Shown: positions 35,775 to 44,916 of the stretch, one piece after another | How positions within the stretch are numbered: the stretch's first letter is position 1 | Layout: the number at the start of each line of letters is the position of its first letter | NCBI GenBank assembly: GCA_018222865.1 | Contig: JAAEZM010000004.1 | Location: forward strand, 1 to 64,000 | DNA from: Alphaproteobacteria bacterium | Lineage (GTDB): Bacteria; Pseudomonadota; Alphaproteobacteria; Caulobacterales; Maricaulaceae | Length of the DNA: 64,000 nt | Direction: 5' to 3' | Program-made: the position numbers and the translations under genes | Notes under the pieces: model-generated | The model's input: the letters and a program-made list of their open reading frames with translations, nothing else | Database searches by the model: none | Told to the model about the DNA's origin: nothing

Positions 35775-36920
35775 ATGAGTGAGAAAACGCCGCGAACCCG
35801 GGCGGTGCGTGCAGGTCTCAATACCGACCGCAATGCGAACGCTGTTATCCCGCCTGTTATGCTGTCTTCAGCCTTCAGGCGCGACGACCCTGCAGTTCAG
35901 CCCCAATTTGACTATGCGCGAACCAATAATCCCGGACGTTGCCAACTGGCCGATGCCATTACCGCCCTGGAGGGGGCGGCAGCAGGCCTGGTGACCGCAT
36001 CGGGCATGGCCGCCATTGACCTGCTTTTTCATGATCTGCCGCATGGGGCGCGTGTCGTCTGTTCTCATGATGCCTATGGCGGGACGCGGCGCTTGCTCGA
36101 TGCCCGTGCCCGCGGCGGCCGGTTCGAAGCCGTCTATGCCGACTTGACCCAACTCGACACCGCCAGAGCGGCAATCACCCAAGGCACGGCTTTGGTCATG
36201 GCGGAAACACCGTCCAATCCACGCTTGCGGATCGCGGATATTGCAGCGCTTGCAGAGATGGCCCATATGGCCGGCGCGGAGCTCGCTGTCGATAACACAG
36301 TGCTGTCGCCGGCCCTCCAGCGCCCGATCGAGTTGGGCGCAGACTATTCCGTGCAATCGGTGACCAAGCTGATCAATGGCCATTCCGACATGGTCGGTGG
36401 CGCTGTCTGCATGGCTGACGAAGCCAAGCTTGAACGCCTGTATTGGTGGACCAATTGCGCTGGCGTTGGCGGCGGCGGTTTTGACAGCTATCTCGCACTT
36501 CGCGGACTGCGCACCCTGCCCTTGCGGGCCAAGGCCCAGTCACAAAGCGCTCTGGAAATCGCCCAATGGCTGGCGGAGGATCGCCGCATCGCGCATGTCG
36601 ACTATCCCGGTCTGACGACACATCCCGGCCACGATCTGGCGGCACGACAGCAAGACAGTTTCGGACAATTGATCAGTATTCAACTGGCCGGCGATCTCAA
36701 TCCGCGCGAAGTGGTTCAGCGCCTGCAGATTTTCACGCTCGCACAATCCTTGGGCGGAGTGGAGAGCCTGTCGAACATCCCGGCCCTGATGACCCATGCC
36801 GCCATGACACCTCAAGCGCGCGCGCAGGCCGGCATTCCCGATACGCTTATCCGGCTTTCTGTAGGCCTGGAAAGCGCCTGCGATCTCATAGATGATCTGG
36901 ACGCGGCCCTGCAGGCTTAA
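35775..36920 (+). CDS. metB: Cystathionine gamma-synthase/O-acylhomoserine sulfhydrylase family enzyme
   Basis: 381 aa, PLP fold type I Cys/Met-metabolism family. SVQSVTKLINGHSDMVGG carries the PLP lysine, and AETPSNPRLRIADI and VDNTVLSPALQ are further family blocks. Coupled to metX, so it uses the activated homoserine, either with cysteine (cystathionine) or with sulfide directly (homocysteine). These two activities cannot be told apart here. Confidence 0.85.
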   Translation: MSEKTPRTRAVRAGLNTDRNANAVIPPVMLSSAFRRDDPAVQPQFDYARTNNPGRCQLADAITALEGAAAGLVTASGMAAIDLLFHDLPHGARVVCSHDAYGGTRRLLDARARGGRFEAVYADLTQLDTARAAITQGTALVMAETPSNPRLRIADIAALAEMAHMAGAELAVDNTVLSPALQRPIELGADYSVQSVTKLINGHSDMVGGAVCMADEAKLERLYWWTNCAGVGGGGFDSYLALRGLRTLPLRAKAQSQSALEIAQWLAEDRRIAHVDYPGLTTHPGHDLAARQQDSFGQLISIQLAGDLNPREVVQRLQIFTLAQSLGGVESLSNIPALMTHAAMTPQARAQAGIPDTLIRLSVGLESACDLIDDLDAALQA

Positions 36921-37011
36921 GCGCTGACTTCAACGCATGCTTTCGCTTGGACGCTCAGCGGCTTATACCTGAGTGCAAAGCGGTCCGCCGACCGGGCTGC
37001 GAGGGGGCTCA

Positions 37012-38475
37012 ATGTCGCGAATTGGCGATTGGATTGACCGGCTGGCTGGCCAGACACTTGTCGTCTTCGGCGACATCATGCTTGACCGTTTCACCTATGG
37101 TGACTCCACGCGTATCTCGCCGGAAGCCCCGGCGCCGGTATTCCGCGCGGACCGGGTGGAGGAAATGGTCGGCGGCGCAGGCAATGTCGCACGCAATATA
37201 GCCTCGCTTGGCGGCCAGGCGATCCTCGTGGGAGCGATTGGTCAAGACCGCCCCGGCGATGCCTTGCTCGCGGCCGCATCTGCCACTCCGGGCCTTCAGC
37301 CCCGACTGGTGCGAACCGACAAGACCCGCACATCGGTCAAGAACCGCTTCGTCGCCAAATCCCAGCAAATGCTGCGCGTGGACGAGGAAGATATCGCAGA
37401 GCCGGATGCAGAGGTGCTCGACGCCATCCTTGCCAGCCTCGATACAGCGCTAAGCGACGGAGCCCGCGCCCTGGTGCTCAGCGATTATGCCAAGGGCATC
37501 TTGTCAGAGCGTGCGATTGAGCGTGCCTGCGCCCTGGCGAAAACGCATAATGTTCCGGTCATCGTGGACCCCAAATCGCGCGATCTGGCGCGGTATCGCG
37601 GTGCAACGGTCATCACGCCAAATGCCAAGGAAGCGGAGGAAGCCAGCGGCATATCTGCGATGAGTGATGAGGGTGCAACCCGCGCCGCCCAAAGGCTGGC
37701 AGAGCAATCTGGTGCGGACGTTATTGTTCTCACACGTGGTGCCCAGGGCATGACGGTGCGTGACCATGACGGCTCAGTGCGTCACTTCCCGACCACCGCC
37801 CAGGAAGTCTTCGATGTCTCTGGAGCGGGCGATACGGTTGTAGCCGCCCTGGCGCTCGGACTGGCTGCACAAGCCCCCACCGAAATCGCCGCCGAGCTCG
37901 CCAATCGAGCTGCTGGCGTTGTAGTCGGCAAGGTGGGAACGGCGACGGTCAGCGCGGCTGAGCTGCACATCGCGTGTCACGGGGGCGGGCCGGAAGGCAA
38001 GATGATCGTTGATTTCAACGGCGCCCACAAAGCCTGCAAGGCCTGGCAGGATCAGGGTCTGGATGTGGTCTTCACCAATGGCTGTTTCGATCTCATCCAC
38101 CCTGGCCATATCAGCCTGCTGAGCTTCGCCAAATCACAGGGCGACAAGTTGATCGTGGCAATCAATTCCGATGCCTCGGTGAAACGCCTGAAGGGTCCGA
38201 CGCGCCCCGTGCAGGATGAAACCGCCCGCGCCACCGTGATGGAAGCTCTGCGCGATGTTGATCTTGTGGTGATCTTTGACGAGGACACACCGCTTGAATG
38301 CATTACTGCCATCCAGCCGGATGTGGTGGTGAAGGGGGCAGACTATGCCGAGGAGGATGTCGTCGGCGGCGATATCGTCAAAGCCCGCGGCGGCCGGGTC
38401 GCCCTCGCCCCGCTTATCGCAGGTCAGTCCACAACCGCGGCAATCGCGCGGGCCAATGGCGAGAGCGATGGCTGA
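37012..38475 (+). CDS. hldE: Bifunctional heptose-7-phosphate kinase / heptose-1-phosphate adenylyltransferase
   Basis: 487 aa. PfkB-type kinase domain (about 1-325: GDIMLDRFTYGD, GGAGNVARNIASLGG, FDVSGAGDTVVAALAL) followed by a nucleotidyltransferase domain (about 350-487: TNGCFDLIHPGHISLL with the HxGH motif). The full fusion carries two steps of ADP-heptose synthesis for the LPS inner core. ATG at 37012 after GAGGGGG; the open frame from 36973 is not needed. First of three overlapping genes hldE-gmhB-hldD. Confidence 0.94.
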   Translation: MSRIGDWIDRLAGQTLVVFGDIMLDRFTYGDSTRISPEAPAPVFRADRVEEMVGGAGNVARNIASLGGQAILVGAIGQDRPGDALLAAASATPGLQPRLVRTDKTRTSVKNRFVAKSQQMLRVDEEDIAEPDAEVLDAILASLDTALSDGARALVLSDYAKGILSERAIERACALAKTHNVPVIVDPKSRDLARYRGATVITPNAKEAEEASGISAMSDEGATRAAQRLAEQSGADVIVLTRGAQGMTVRDHDGSVRHFPTTAQEVFDVSGAGDTVVAALALGLAAQAPTEIAAELANRAAGVVVGKVGTATVSAAELHIACHGGGPEGKMIVDFNGAHKACKAWQDQGLDVVFTNGCFDLIHPGHISLLSFAKSQGDKLIVAINSDASVKRLKGPTRPVQDETARATVMEALRDVDLVVIFDEDTPLECITAIQPDVVVKGADYAEEDVVGGDIVKARGGRVALAPLIAGQSTTAAIARANGESDG

Positions 38476-39010
38476 TCCTTTCCTGGTGCTTCTCGACCGC
38501 GATGGCACGATCAATATCGACAAGCATTACCTGGCTGATCCGGACGGTCTGGAACTCTTGCCCGGTGCGATAGACGGGCTTCAACGCCTGAGTGCCGCAG
38601 GCGCGGTCCTGTGCATCGTCACCAATCAATCGGGTATTGGGCGCGGTTATTTCGATCGCGAAACGGCCGACGCGGTCAATGCACGTCTGGTCGATATGCT
38701 GGCGCGCCATGGCATAGAGTTCGCGCATATCGCGCTTTGTCCGCATGCTCCTGACGAGGATTGTGACTGCCGCAAGCCCAAGCCCGGCATGGCGCACGAA
38801 TGCGCGCAGCACACGGGCTTGCCGCTCGACAAGGCTTTCGTCATTGGCGACAAGATGAGCGATGTCGGACTGGCCGATGCCGTCAACGCGTCCGGCATTC
38901 TCATCACCGCACAACCGAATCATCATGGTGAGGCTGCAACCGCCCGCGATCTGGTAGAAGCCGCTGATCTCATTCTCGCCGCCCGCAAGGAGGCCGCATG
39001 TATATCGTAA
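38468..39010 (+). CDS. gmhB: D-glycero-beta-D-manno-heptose 1,7-bisphosphate 7-phosphatase
   Basis: 180 aa HAD phosphatase. VLLDRDGTIN (nucleophile Asp), VTNQSGIGRGYF and the zinc-binding CPHAPDEDCDCRKPKPGM match GmhB, which acts between the two HldE steps. Starts 8 nt before the hldE stop and ends 13 nt inside hldD. Confidence 0.92.
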   Translation: MADPFLVLLDRDGTINIDKHYLADPDGLELLPGAIDGLQRLSAAGAVLCIVTNQSGIGRGYFDRETADAVNARLVDMLARHGIEFAHIALCPHAPDEDCDCRKPKPGMAHECAQHTGLPLDKAFVIGDKMSDVGLADAVNASGILITAQPNHHGEAATARDLVEAADLILAARKEAACIS

Positions 39011-39981
39011 CCGGAGGCGCCGGCTTTATCGGCTCCATCATTGCCGCCAAGCTCGAAGAGGCTGGTGAGGATGTCGCGATTGTCGATTGGCTCGGCACCG
39101 AGATGAAGTGGAAGAATATCGCCAAGCGACAGCTTGAAGACCTGATCGCACCGGAAAAGCTCTTCGAGGCGCTCGAGCACCATGGCAAGGACATTAAGGG
39201 CATCATTCATATGGGCGCGATTTCCGCGACTACGGAACGCGATGCAGATCTGATCGCTGAGTCGAATTTCCGCCTCTCTCGCGACCTGTGGGACTGGTGC
39301 AGCACGCATGATGTGCCCTTCGTCTATGCCTCCTCCGCGGCCACTTATGGCGATGGCGCGCTGGGTTTTGATGATGAAGACGATCTTGGATCCATGTCGA
39401 AACTACGCCCGCTCAACGCCTATGGCTGGTCGAAATGGCTGTTTGACGTCTGGGCCCGCAAACAGGTCAATCGCGGGCGCCCGAGCCCGCCCGTCTGGGC
39501 CGGTCTGAAATTCTTCAATGTCTACGGCCCCAATGAAATGCACAAAGGATCAATGCGCTCCGTCGCGATCCAGGTGTTCGAACAAGTCAGCGAAACGGGA
39601 AAGATGCGCCTCTTCGCCTCCGACCATCCCGACTATGAAGACGGCGGGCAATTGCGCGATTTCGTCTGGGTCGAGGATTGCGCTGATATCGCCATCTGGT
39701 GCGCAAACGGCCTGAAGACCTCCGGCATCTATAATGTCGGCTCAGGCAAAGCCCGCTCCTTCAAGGAATTGGCCGAGGCGGTCTTCGCGGCCATGGGTCG
39801 CGAACCGCATCTTGAGTTTTTCGAGATGCCGGAGAAGCTCAAAGGCCAGTATCAGTATTTCACCCAGGCAAGGATGAGCAAGCTGCGCGATGCCGGCTGC
39901 CCCATCCAATCCACGCCGTTGGAAGAAGGCGTACGCCGCTATGTCCAGGACTATCTGGCCGCAGATGATCCTTATCGATAG
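38998..39981 (+). CDS. hldD: ADP-L-glycero-D-manno-heptose 6-epimerase
   Basis: 327 aa SDR enzyme. YIVTGGAGFIGSIIA binds NADP; SSAATYGDG and the YGWSK catalytic Tyr-Lys pair are present, with a HKGSM substrate segment. Last step of ADP-heptose synthesis. AAGGAGG 6 nt before the ATG lies inside gmhB. Convergent with glpK. Confidence 0.93.
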   Translation: MYIVTGGAGFIGSIIAAKLEEAGEDVAIVDWLGTEMKWKNIAKRQLEDLIAPEKLFEALEHHGKDIKGIIHMGAISATTERDADLIAESNFRLSRDLWDWCSTHDVPFVYASSAATYGDGALGFDDEDDLGSMSKLRPLNAYGWSKWLFDVWARKQVNRGRPSPPVWAGLKFFNVYGPNEMHKGSMRSVAIQVFEQVSETGKMRLFASDHPDYEDGGQLRDFVWVEDCADIAIWCANGLKTSGIYNVGSGKARSFKELAEAVFAAMGREPHLEFFEMPEKLKGQYQYFTQARMSKLRDAGCPIQSTPLEEGVRRYVQDYLAADDPYR

Positions 39982-39984
39982 AGC

Positions 39985-41475
39985 CTAACCCGACCGCACG
40001 CGCTCGACAGCGTCCGCCCAACCGCGACGGAGGGTTTCACGGCGCGCCGCATCCAAAGAAGGTGCGAAGCTTTGATCCGCGCGCCAGAGCTTGCGTCCAT
40101 CCTCCAGCGTATTGAACAGGCCCATCCCCAGCCCTGCCAAGAAGGCCGCGCCCCAGGAGGTTGTCTCGGTATTGGCCGGACGAACCACATCAATACCCGC
40201 CAGATTGGACATGCGTTTCAAGAAAGTATTGTTGCGCGCCATGCCGCCATCGACTTTCAGACGCCGCGCCTCCACCCCGTCCGCCGCCATCGCGTCAAGG
40301 AGATCGCAGGTCTGGTGGACGGCACTATCGAGCGCGGCTTGGGCGATTTCAGCCCGACCGCTGCCGCGTGTGAGGCCAAGAATGGCGCCGCGCGCTTCCG
40401 GATCCCAATAGGGCGCGCCGAGCCCGGTGAAGGCGGGAACCAGAAAGACACCGTGATCGGTCATGGCAGAAGCCGCCAGATCCTCGATCTCCGAGGCCTT
40501 GCTGATCAAGCCGAGCCCATCACGCAACCATTGAATAGTCGAGCCCGCAGACAGGATCGATCCTTCAGCAGCAAAGACGGTTTCCCCATCAATACGATAG
40601 GCGATCGTGCCGAGCAGCTGGTTCTGCGATTGCACCAGCGTGCTACCAGTATTGAGCAAGAGAAAAGCGCCCGTTCCATAGGTGGATTTCATCTCGCCCG
40701 GTTCGAAACAGGCCTGACCGATCGTCGCCGCCTGCTGATCCCCCGCCACGCCACGGATCGGGATATCGCGACCTAAATGTGCGCTGTCGATCATGCCAAA
40801 ATCTGCGGCGCAATCGAGCACTTCCGGCAAGAGCGGCGCTGGAACACCGAAAATGTCCAGCAGATCCTCATCCCAGGTGTTTTTGGAAATATTGAAGAGC
40901 GAGGTGCGGCTCGCATTCGTCGCATCGGTGACATGGCGCTGGCCGCTGGTCAGACGCCAGATCAGCCAGCTATCAATCGTACCGAAGGCCAGCTCGCCTT
41001 TTCTGGCCCGCTCACGCGCACCTTCCACATGATCCAGGATCCAGGCGATCTTGGTGGCGGAGAAATACGGGTCGAGCACCAGGCCGGTCTTCTCGCGGAT
41101 TTGCGACTCAACGCCCTGAGCCCGCAACACCCCACACTTGTCGGACGTGCGGCGATCTTGCCAGACGATGGCGTTGTAAATCGGCGCACCCGTCTTGCGA
41201 TCCCACACCACGGTCGTCTCGCGCTGATTGGTGATACCGGCGGCTTCAATCTTATAGCCAGCCTTTTCGGCCGCACGGATGGCCTCACGGCTTGTCGAGA
41301 GAACCGTCGCCCAGATCACTTCGGGATCATGCTCCACCCAACCGGGCTCGGGATAGTGCTGAGGAAATTCGCTCTGGGCCTGAGCGATCACTTCCCCCGT
41401 CAGCGAAAAGACGATGGCGCGCGAACTGGTGGTACCCTGATCGATCGCCAGCAAGGCCTTGCGCTTTTTAAACAT
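39985..41475 (-). CDS. glpK: Glycerol kinase
   Basis: 496 aa FGGY kinase. LAIDQGTTSSRAIVF at the N-terminus, the active-site WQDRRT block, YGTGAFLLLNTG and KVDGGMARN match GlpK. Phosphorylates glycerol to sn-glycerol 3-phosphate. Not in an operon with glpF or glpD here. Divergent, 117 nt away, from a monoglyceride-lipase-like hydrolase, which may supply its substrate. Confidence 0.93.
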   Translation of the reverse strand: MFKKRKALLAIDQGTTSSRAIVFSLTGEVIAQAQSEFPQHYPEPGWVEHDPEVIWATVLSTSREAIRAAEKAGYKIEAAGITNQRETTVVWDRKTGAPIYNAIVWQDRRTSDKCGVLRAQGVESQIREKTGLVLDPYFSATKIAWILDHVEGARERARKGELAFGTIDSWLIWRLTSGQRHVTDATNASRTSLFNISKNTWDEDLLDIFGVPAPLLPEVLDCAADFGMIDSAHLGRDIPIRGVAGDQQAATIGQACFEPGEMKSTYGTGAFLLLNTGSTLVQSQNQLLGTIAYRIDGETVFAAEGSILSAGSTIQWLRDGLGLISKASEIEDLAASAMTDHGVFLVPAFTGLGAPYWDPEARGAILGLTRGSGRAEIAQAALDSAVHQTCDLLDAMAADGVEARRLKVDGGMARNNTFLKRMSNLAGIDVVRPANTETTSWGAAFLAGLGMGLFNTLEDGRKLWRADQSFAPSLDAARRETLRRGWADAVERVRSG

Positions 41476-41592
41476 CCCGTCTCTCCCCCGGACTGCATTC
41501 GTGTCGACTATAGCCCTGACGCGGGCAGAAAAAACACGCTAGTCTCAGTCGCTTTCAGGCCAAGCCGCACGAGACGGCTGACAGGGGGATTT

Positions 41593-42528
41593 ATGAGCGA
41601 GGCCCAATTCCAGCGCGACCGCCTGGTCACGCCCAGCGGCGCCGATCTGGCACTCTATATTTTTCCGGCGACCGGAGAGGCGCGCGGTATCGTTCATGTC
41701 AATCACGGCCTGGCCGAATATGCTGGCCGGTATGCGCCCTTTGCGGCCTACCTGTCTTCGCGCGGTTATCACGTCATCGCTCACGATCATCGTGGACATG
41801 GAGAGACAACAGCCGAAGACGGCGCGCCGCGTCGCTTTGCCGATGAAGATGGCTGGAGCAAGGTCTTAAGCGATGTGGAGGCGGTTCAGGCCCATGCCCG
41901 AGGGCTTTGGGGAGATTTGCCGCTGATCATTTTCGGCCATTCCATGGGCGCGGTGATCTCGATGAACTTCGTCATGGGTCATTCAAACGCGCTCGCCGGC
42001 GCGGCGATCTGGAATGGCAATATGGCTTTGGGAGCCAATAAAGTGGTGATGCGGATCGTGCTGTTCTTCGAAGCGCTGGTCGGCGGGCGTTTCACACCGA
42101 GCCACACGATCGACAATCTCACTTTCAGAGCCTGGAATAAGCGCTTTCCGGAACGGCGCTCTGACGCAGACTGGCTGTCACGGGACGCTATTGAGGTGAA
42201 GAAATACGTCGATGACCCGATCTGCGGCTGGCCGTCCACCGTTTCGCTCTGGCGCGACTTCCTCTCCGGTGTCGCCTTTGCGGAGGATAATGAAAATCTC
42301 AAACCCATCCGCCGTGACTTCCCGTTCAATCTCGTCGGCGGCGCGAAAGACCCGGCCACGGATAACGGCAAGGCCGTCCGTCATCTCCAAAAGCGCCTGA
42401 AACGCGCAAAGTTCAGCCGTGTCGACTTCGAGATCTTCAAGGATTATCGCCACGAAACGCTGATGGAAATCGACCGGGACAAGCGGATGGAGGAGTTCGC
42501 AAACTGGCTCGATGGGGTGACTGGCTGA
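41593..42528 (+). CDS. Alpha/beta hydrolase, monoacylglycerol lipase / lysophospholipase-like
   Basis: 311 aa. HVNHGLAEYAGRYAPFA, HDHRGHGET, nucleophile elbow FGHSMGAVIS and a late histidine in DYRHETLME match the monoglyceride lipase/lysophospholipase group. GGGGGA is 6 nt before the ATG at 41593. The frame is open for more than 800 nt upstream, but that is the shadow of glpK. It probably releases glycerol from monoacylglycerol or acts on lysolipids. Confidence 0.82.
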   Translation: MSEAQFQRDRLVTPSGADLALYIFPATGEARGIVHVNHGLAEYAGRYAPFAAYLSSRGYHVIAHDHRGHGETTAEDGAPRRFADEDGWSKVLSDVEAVQAHARGLWGDLPLIIFGHSMGAVISMNFVMGHSNALAGAAIWNGNMALGANKVVMRIVLFFEALVGGRFTPSHTIDNLTFRAWNKRFPERRSDADWLSRDAIEVKKYVDDPICGWPSTVSLWRDFLSGVAFAEDNENLKPIRRDFPFNLVGGAKDPATDNGKAVRHLQKRLKRAKFSRVDFEIFKDYRHETLMEIDRDKRMEEFANWLDGVTG

Positions 42529-42533
42529 TCCAG

Positions 42534-43715
42534 ATGCGAAAGGTCGATGTCGCCATCCTCGGCGCAGGCGCTGCCGGCATGTTTTGCGCGATCGAAGCGG
42601 CCAGGCGCGGCCGCTCGGTGCTGTTGATCGAGCACGCGAAAAAGCCAGGTGAGAAGATCCGGATCTCCGGAGGTGGGCGGTGCAATTTTACCAATCTTGA
42701 TGCCCGACCGGAGACCTATCTGTCCGGCAATCCGCACTTCGTGAAATCGGCCCTGAAGCGTTACACCCAACATGATTTCATCGCCTGGGTGGATCGCCAT
42801 GGCATCGCCTGGCACGAAAAAACCCTGGGCCAGCTGTTCTGCGATAATAGCGCCCGCGAGATCATCGACGCGCTCCGATCGGACATGCAGGAAGCGGGGG
42901 TCGATCTGCGCCTCACCGAAAGCCTTGCCGCTTATGACAAGACAGCGGACGGCTTTTCCCTGACGCTCGGGTCGGGAGAGATGGTCGAGGCGCGCTCTTT
43001 CGTCGTCGCGTCCGGCGGCAAGTCCATCCCGAAAATGGGGGCGACAGGGCTGGGTTATGAGATTGCCGAACGCTTCGGCTTGAAGGTCACAGAGACCCGC
43101 GCCGGCCTTGTGCCGCTGACATTCAGTGGCGAGCAGCAAGACCGTTTCAAGGATCTGGCGGGTGTCGCTGTAGATACGCGCACACGCTGCGGCAAGCAGA
43201 GCTTTGATGAAGCGATGCTGTTCACGCATAGAGGGTTGAGCGGACCGGCGATCCTGCAGATTTCCTCCTATTGGCGCGAAGGCGAGGAGATCCATGTGCG
43301 CCTGCGTCCTGATCTCGACTGGACCAGCACGCTCAAGGACTATCGCCAAAGTCATGGCAAGCAGACACTCGGGACCGCATTGGCCAGCGCCCTTCCAAAA
43401 CGCCTCGCCCAGGCGTTTCACGATATGCCCGGCTATGACCGCAAGCTGGCGGAGAGCGGTGAGCGCGCACTCAATCGGACAGCTCAGGATTTGACCGACT
43501 GGGTCCTCAAACCCACGGGCTCTGAAGGTTACCGTACAGCCGAGGTCACGCTCGGCGGTGTCGATACGCATGATCTGGACAGCAAGACCATGCAGGCGCG
43601 AAACGTGCCCGGTCTCTATTTCATTGGCGAAGTCGTCGATGTGACGGGATGGCTGGGAGGATACAACTTCCAGTGGGCCTGGTCCTCGGCCTGGTGCGCC
43701 GGCCAGTATGTATAG
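42534..43715 (+). CDS. BaiN/HI0933-family NAD(P)/FAD-dependent flavoprotein
   Basis: 393 aa. N-terminal FAD-binding VAILGAGAAGMFCAIEAARRG, the KPGEKIRISGGGRCNFTN motif and the C-terminal DVTGWLGGYNFQWAWSSA are the hallmarks of the HI0933/YhiN/BaiN family. Activity is poorly defined across the family. It follows the hydrolase by 5 nt; the link may be only co-transcription. Confidence 0.88.
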   Translation: MRKVDVAILGAGAAGMFCAIEAARRGRSVLLIEHAKKPGEKIRISGGGRCNFTNLDARPETYLSGNPHFVKSALKRYTQHDFIAWVDRHGIAWHEKTLGQLFCDNSAREIIDALRSDMQEAGVDLRLTESLAAYDKTADGFSLTLGSGEMVEARSFVVASGGKSIPKMGATGLGYEIAERFGLKVTETRAGLVPLTFSGEQQDRFKDLAGVAVDTRTRCGKQSFDEAMLFTHRGLSGPAILQISSYWREGEEIHVRLRPDLDWTSTLKDYRQSHGKQTLGTALASALPKRLAQAFHDMPGYDRKLAESGERALNRTAQDLTDWVLKPTGSEGYRTAEVTLGGVDTHDLDSKTMQARNVPGLYFIGEVVDVTGWLGGYNFQWAWSSAWCAGQYV

Positions 43716-43851
43716 AGCTGAGGCTCAAGGGCTTTGGCAAATGGTTTGGAATAATCGCTTCCAAAGCCCGCCAAGACACTCTATTTCTTGACGATAATTT
43801 TGATCCGCAAAGACCTGCCTGTTCGCGGCTCGTCGCTTCCCGTGTGCACTC

Positions 43852-44916
43852 GTGAATAAATCCCACATCACTGCTCTTGCCATTTTCGCTGCTGTTGTCT
43901 TGCTCTTCACAATCGGGACCCTGATGAAGGGGAGCGAGGCCACCACGCCGACGCCGGAAGAAAGCGCCCCGGATCGCTTCGAGGTTGTGGTGCGCAGGAT
44001 CAATGCGGAACCGCGCCCGGCCATGCTCGCCCTGCGTGGCAATACGGAAGCTTTCCGGGAGGTTCTCGTCCGGGCGGAAACCGGCGGCCGTGTCGTCGAA
44101 GCCCCAGCGCGAGAAGGCCTCCCAATCACCCGCGGTGATATTATGTGCGAGCTGGATGTGGATGCCCGAGCCGCCGCACTCGACCAAGCCCAGGCCGATC
44201 TGCGCGCCCGGCAGCTCGAATATGATGCTGCGGTGGAATTGGCCAATCGCGGTCACCGTTCCGCCAACCAGGTGGCTGCCAATGAAGCCGCTCGCGATGC
44301 CGCCAGAGCTCAGCTGGAGGCCGCACGCCAGGAAATGGCGAATATCTATGTGCGCGCGCCCTTTGACGGGTATTTCGACGGCCGTATTGCCGAGATTGGG
44401 GATTATCTTGGACCGGGTGATCCATGCGGTACGCTGGTTCAGCTCGACCCGATCCTGATCACAGCGGAAGTTGCAGAGCGCGATGTATCCGGTCTTGAGC
44501 CGGGCATGGCCGCTCGTGCGGAACTGGTGACTGGAGAGTTCATCGACGGCGAGGTCCGGTTTGTCGAACGCCGCGCAGATCCCGCTACACGAACTTTCCG
44601 CGTCGAGATCGAGGCCCCCAATCCGGACGGTCTGTATCGGTCCGGTGTTACCGCCGACATCACGATTCCACTGACGAATGAGCCCGCTCACCGCATTCCG
44701 ACCTCCATCCTCGCCCTCAATGCCGAAGGGGATCTGGGGGTTCGCATCGTTGAAGGCGCTGACACGGTCCGCTTCCTGCCCATCCGCTTCTTGAGCGATG
44801 ATGGCGAGCAGGTCTGGGTGGCAGGGCTTCCAGATCCGGCTGCCGTTATTGTTCTGGGCCAGGATTTCGTGGCCGATGGAACCCGGGTCCGGGTCCGTGA
44901 GGAGGGCAGTGAATGA
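43852..44916 (+). CDS. RND efflux periplasmic adaptor (membrane fusion protein)
   Basis: 354 aa. N-terminal membrane anchor (about 6-22), split lipoyl/barrel-sandwich halves around a helical hairpin (AALDQAQADLRARQLEYD), and RAPFDGYFDGRIAEIGDYL typical of HlyD/MexA-type adaptors. GTG start at 43852 without a clear ribosome site. Stop overlaps the pump gene by 4 nt. Confidence 0.88.
   Translation: MNKSHITALAIFAAVVLLFTIGTLMKGSEATTPTPEESAPDRFEVVVRRINAEPRPAMLALRGNTEAFREVLVRAETGGRVVEAPAREGLPITRGDIMCELDVDARAAALDQAQADLRARQLEYDAAVELANRGHRSANQVAANEAARDAARAQLEAARQEMANIYVRAPFDGYFDGRIAEIGDYLGPGDPCGTLVQLDPILITAEVAERDVSGLEPGMAARAELVTGEFIDGEVRFVERRADPATRTFRVEIEAPNPDGLYRSGVTADITIPLTNEPAHRIPTSILALNAEGDLGVRIVEGADTVRFLPIRFLSDDGEQVWVAGLPDPAAVIVLGQDFVADGTRVRVREEGSE

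Noticed and set aside
40777..41592. Upstream extension of the alpha/beta hydrolase frame, giving a 583-codon protein
   Set aside because: The extra part lies antisense over glycerol kinase; the strong ribosome site and family alignment support the ATG at 41593.
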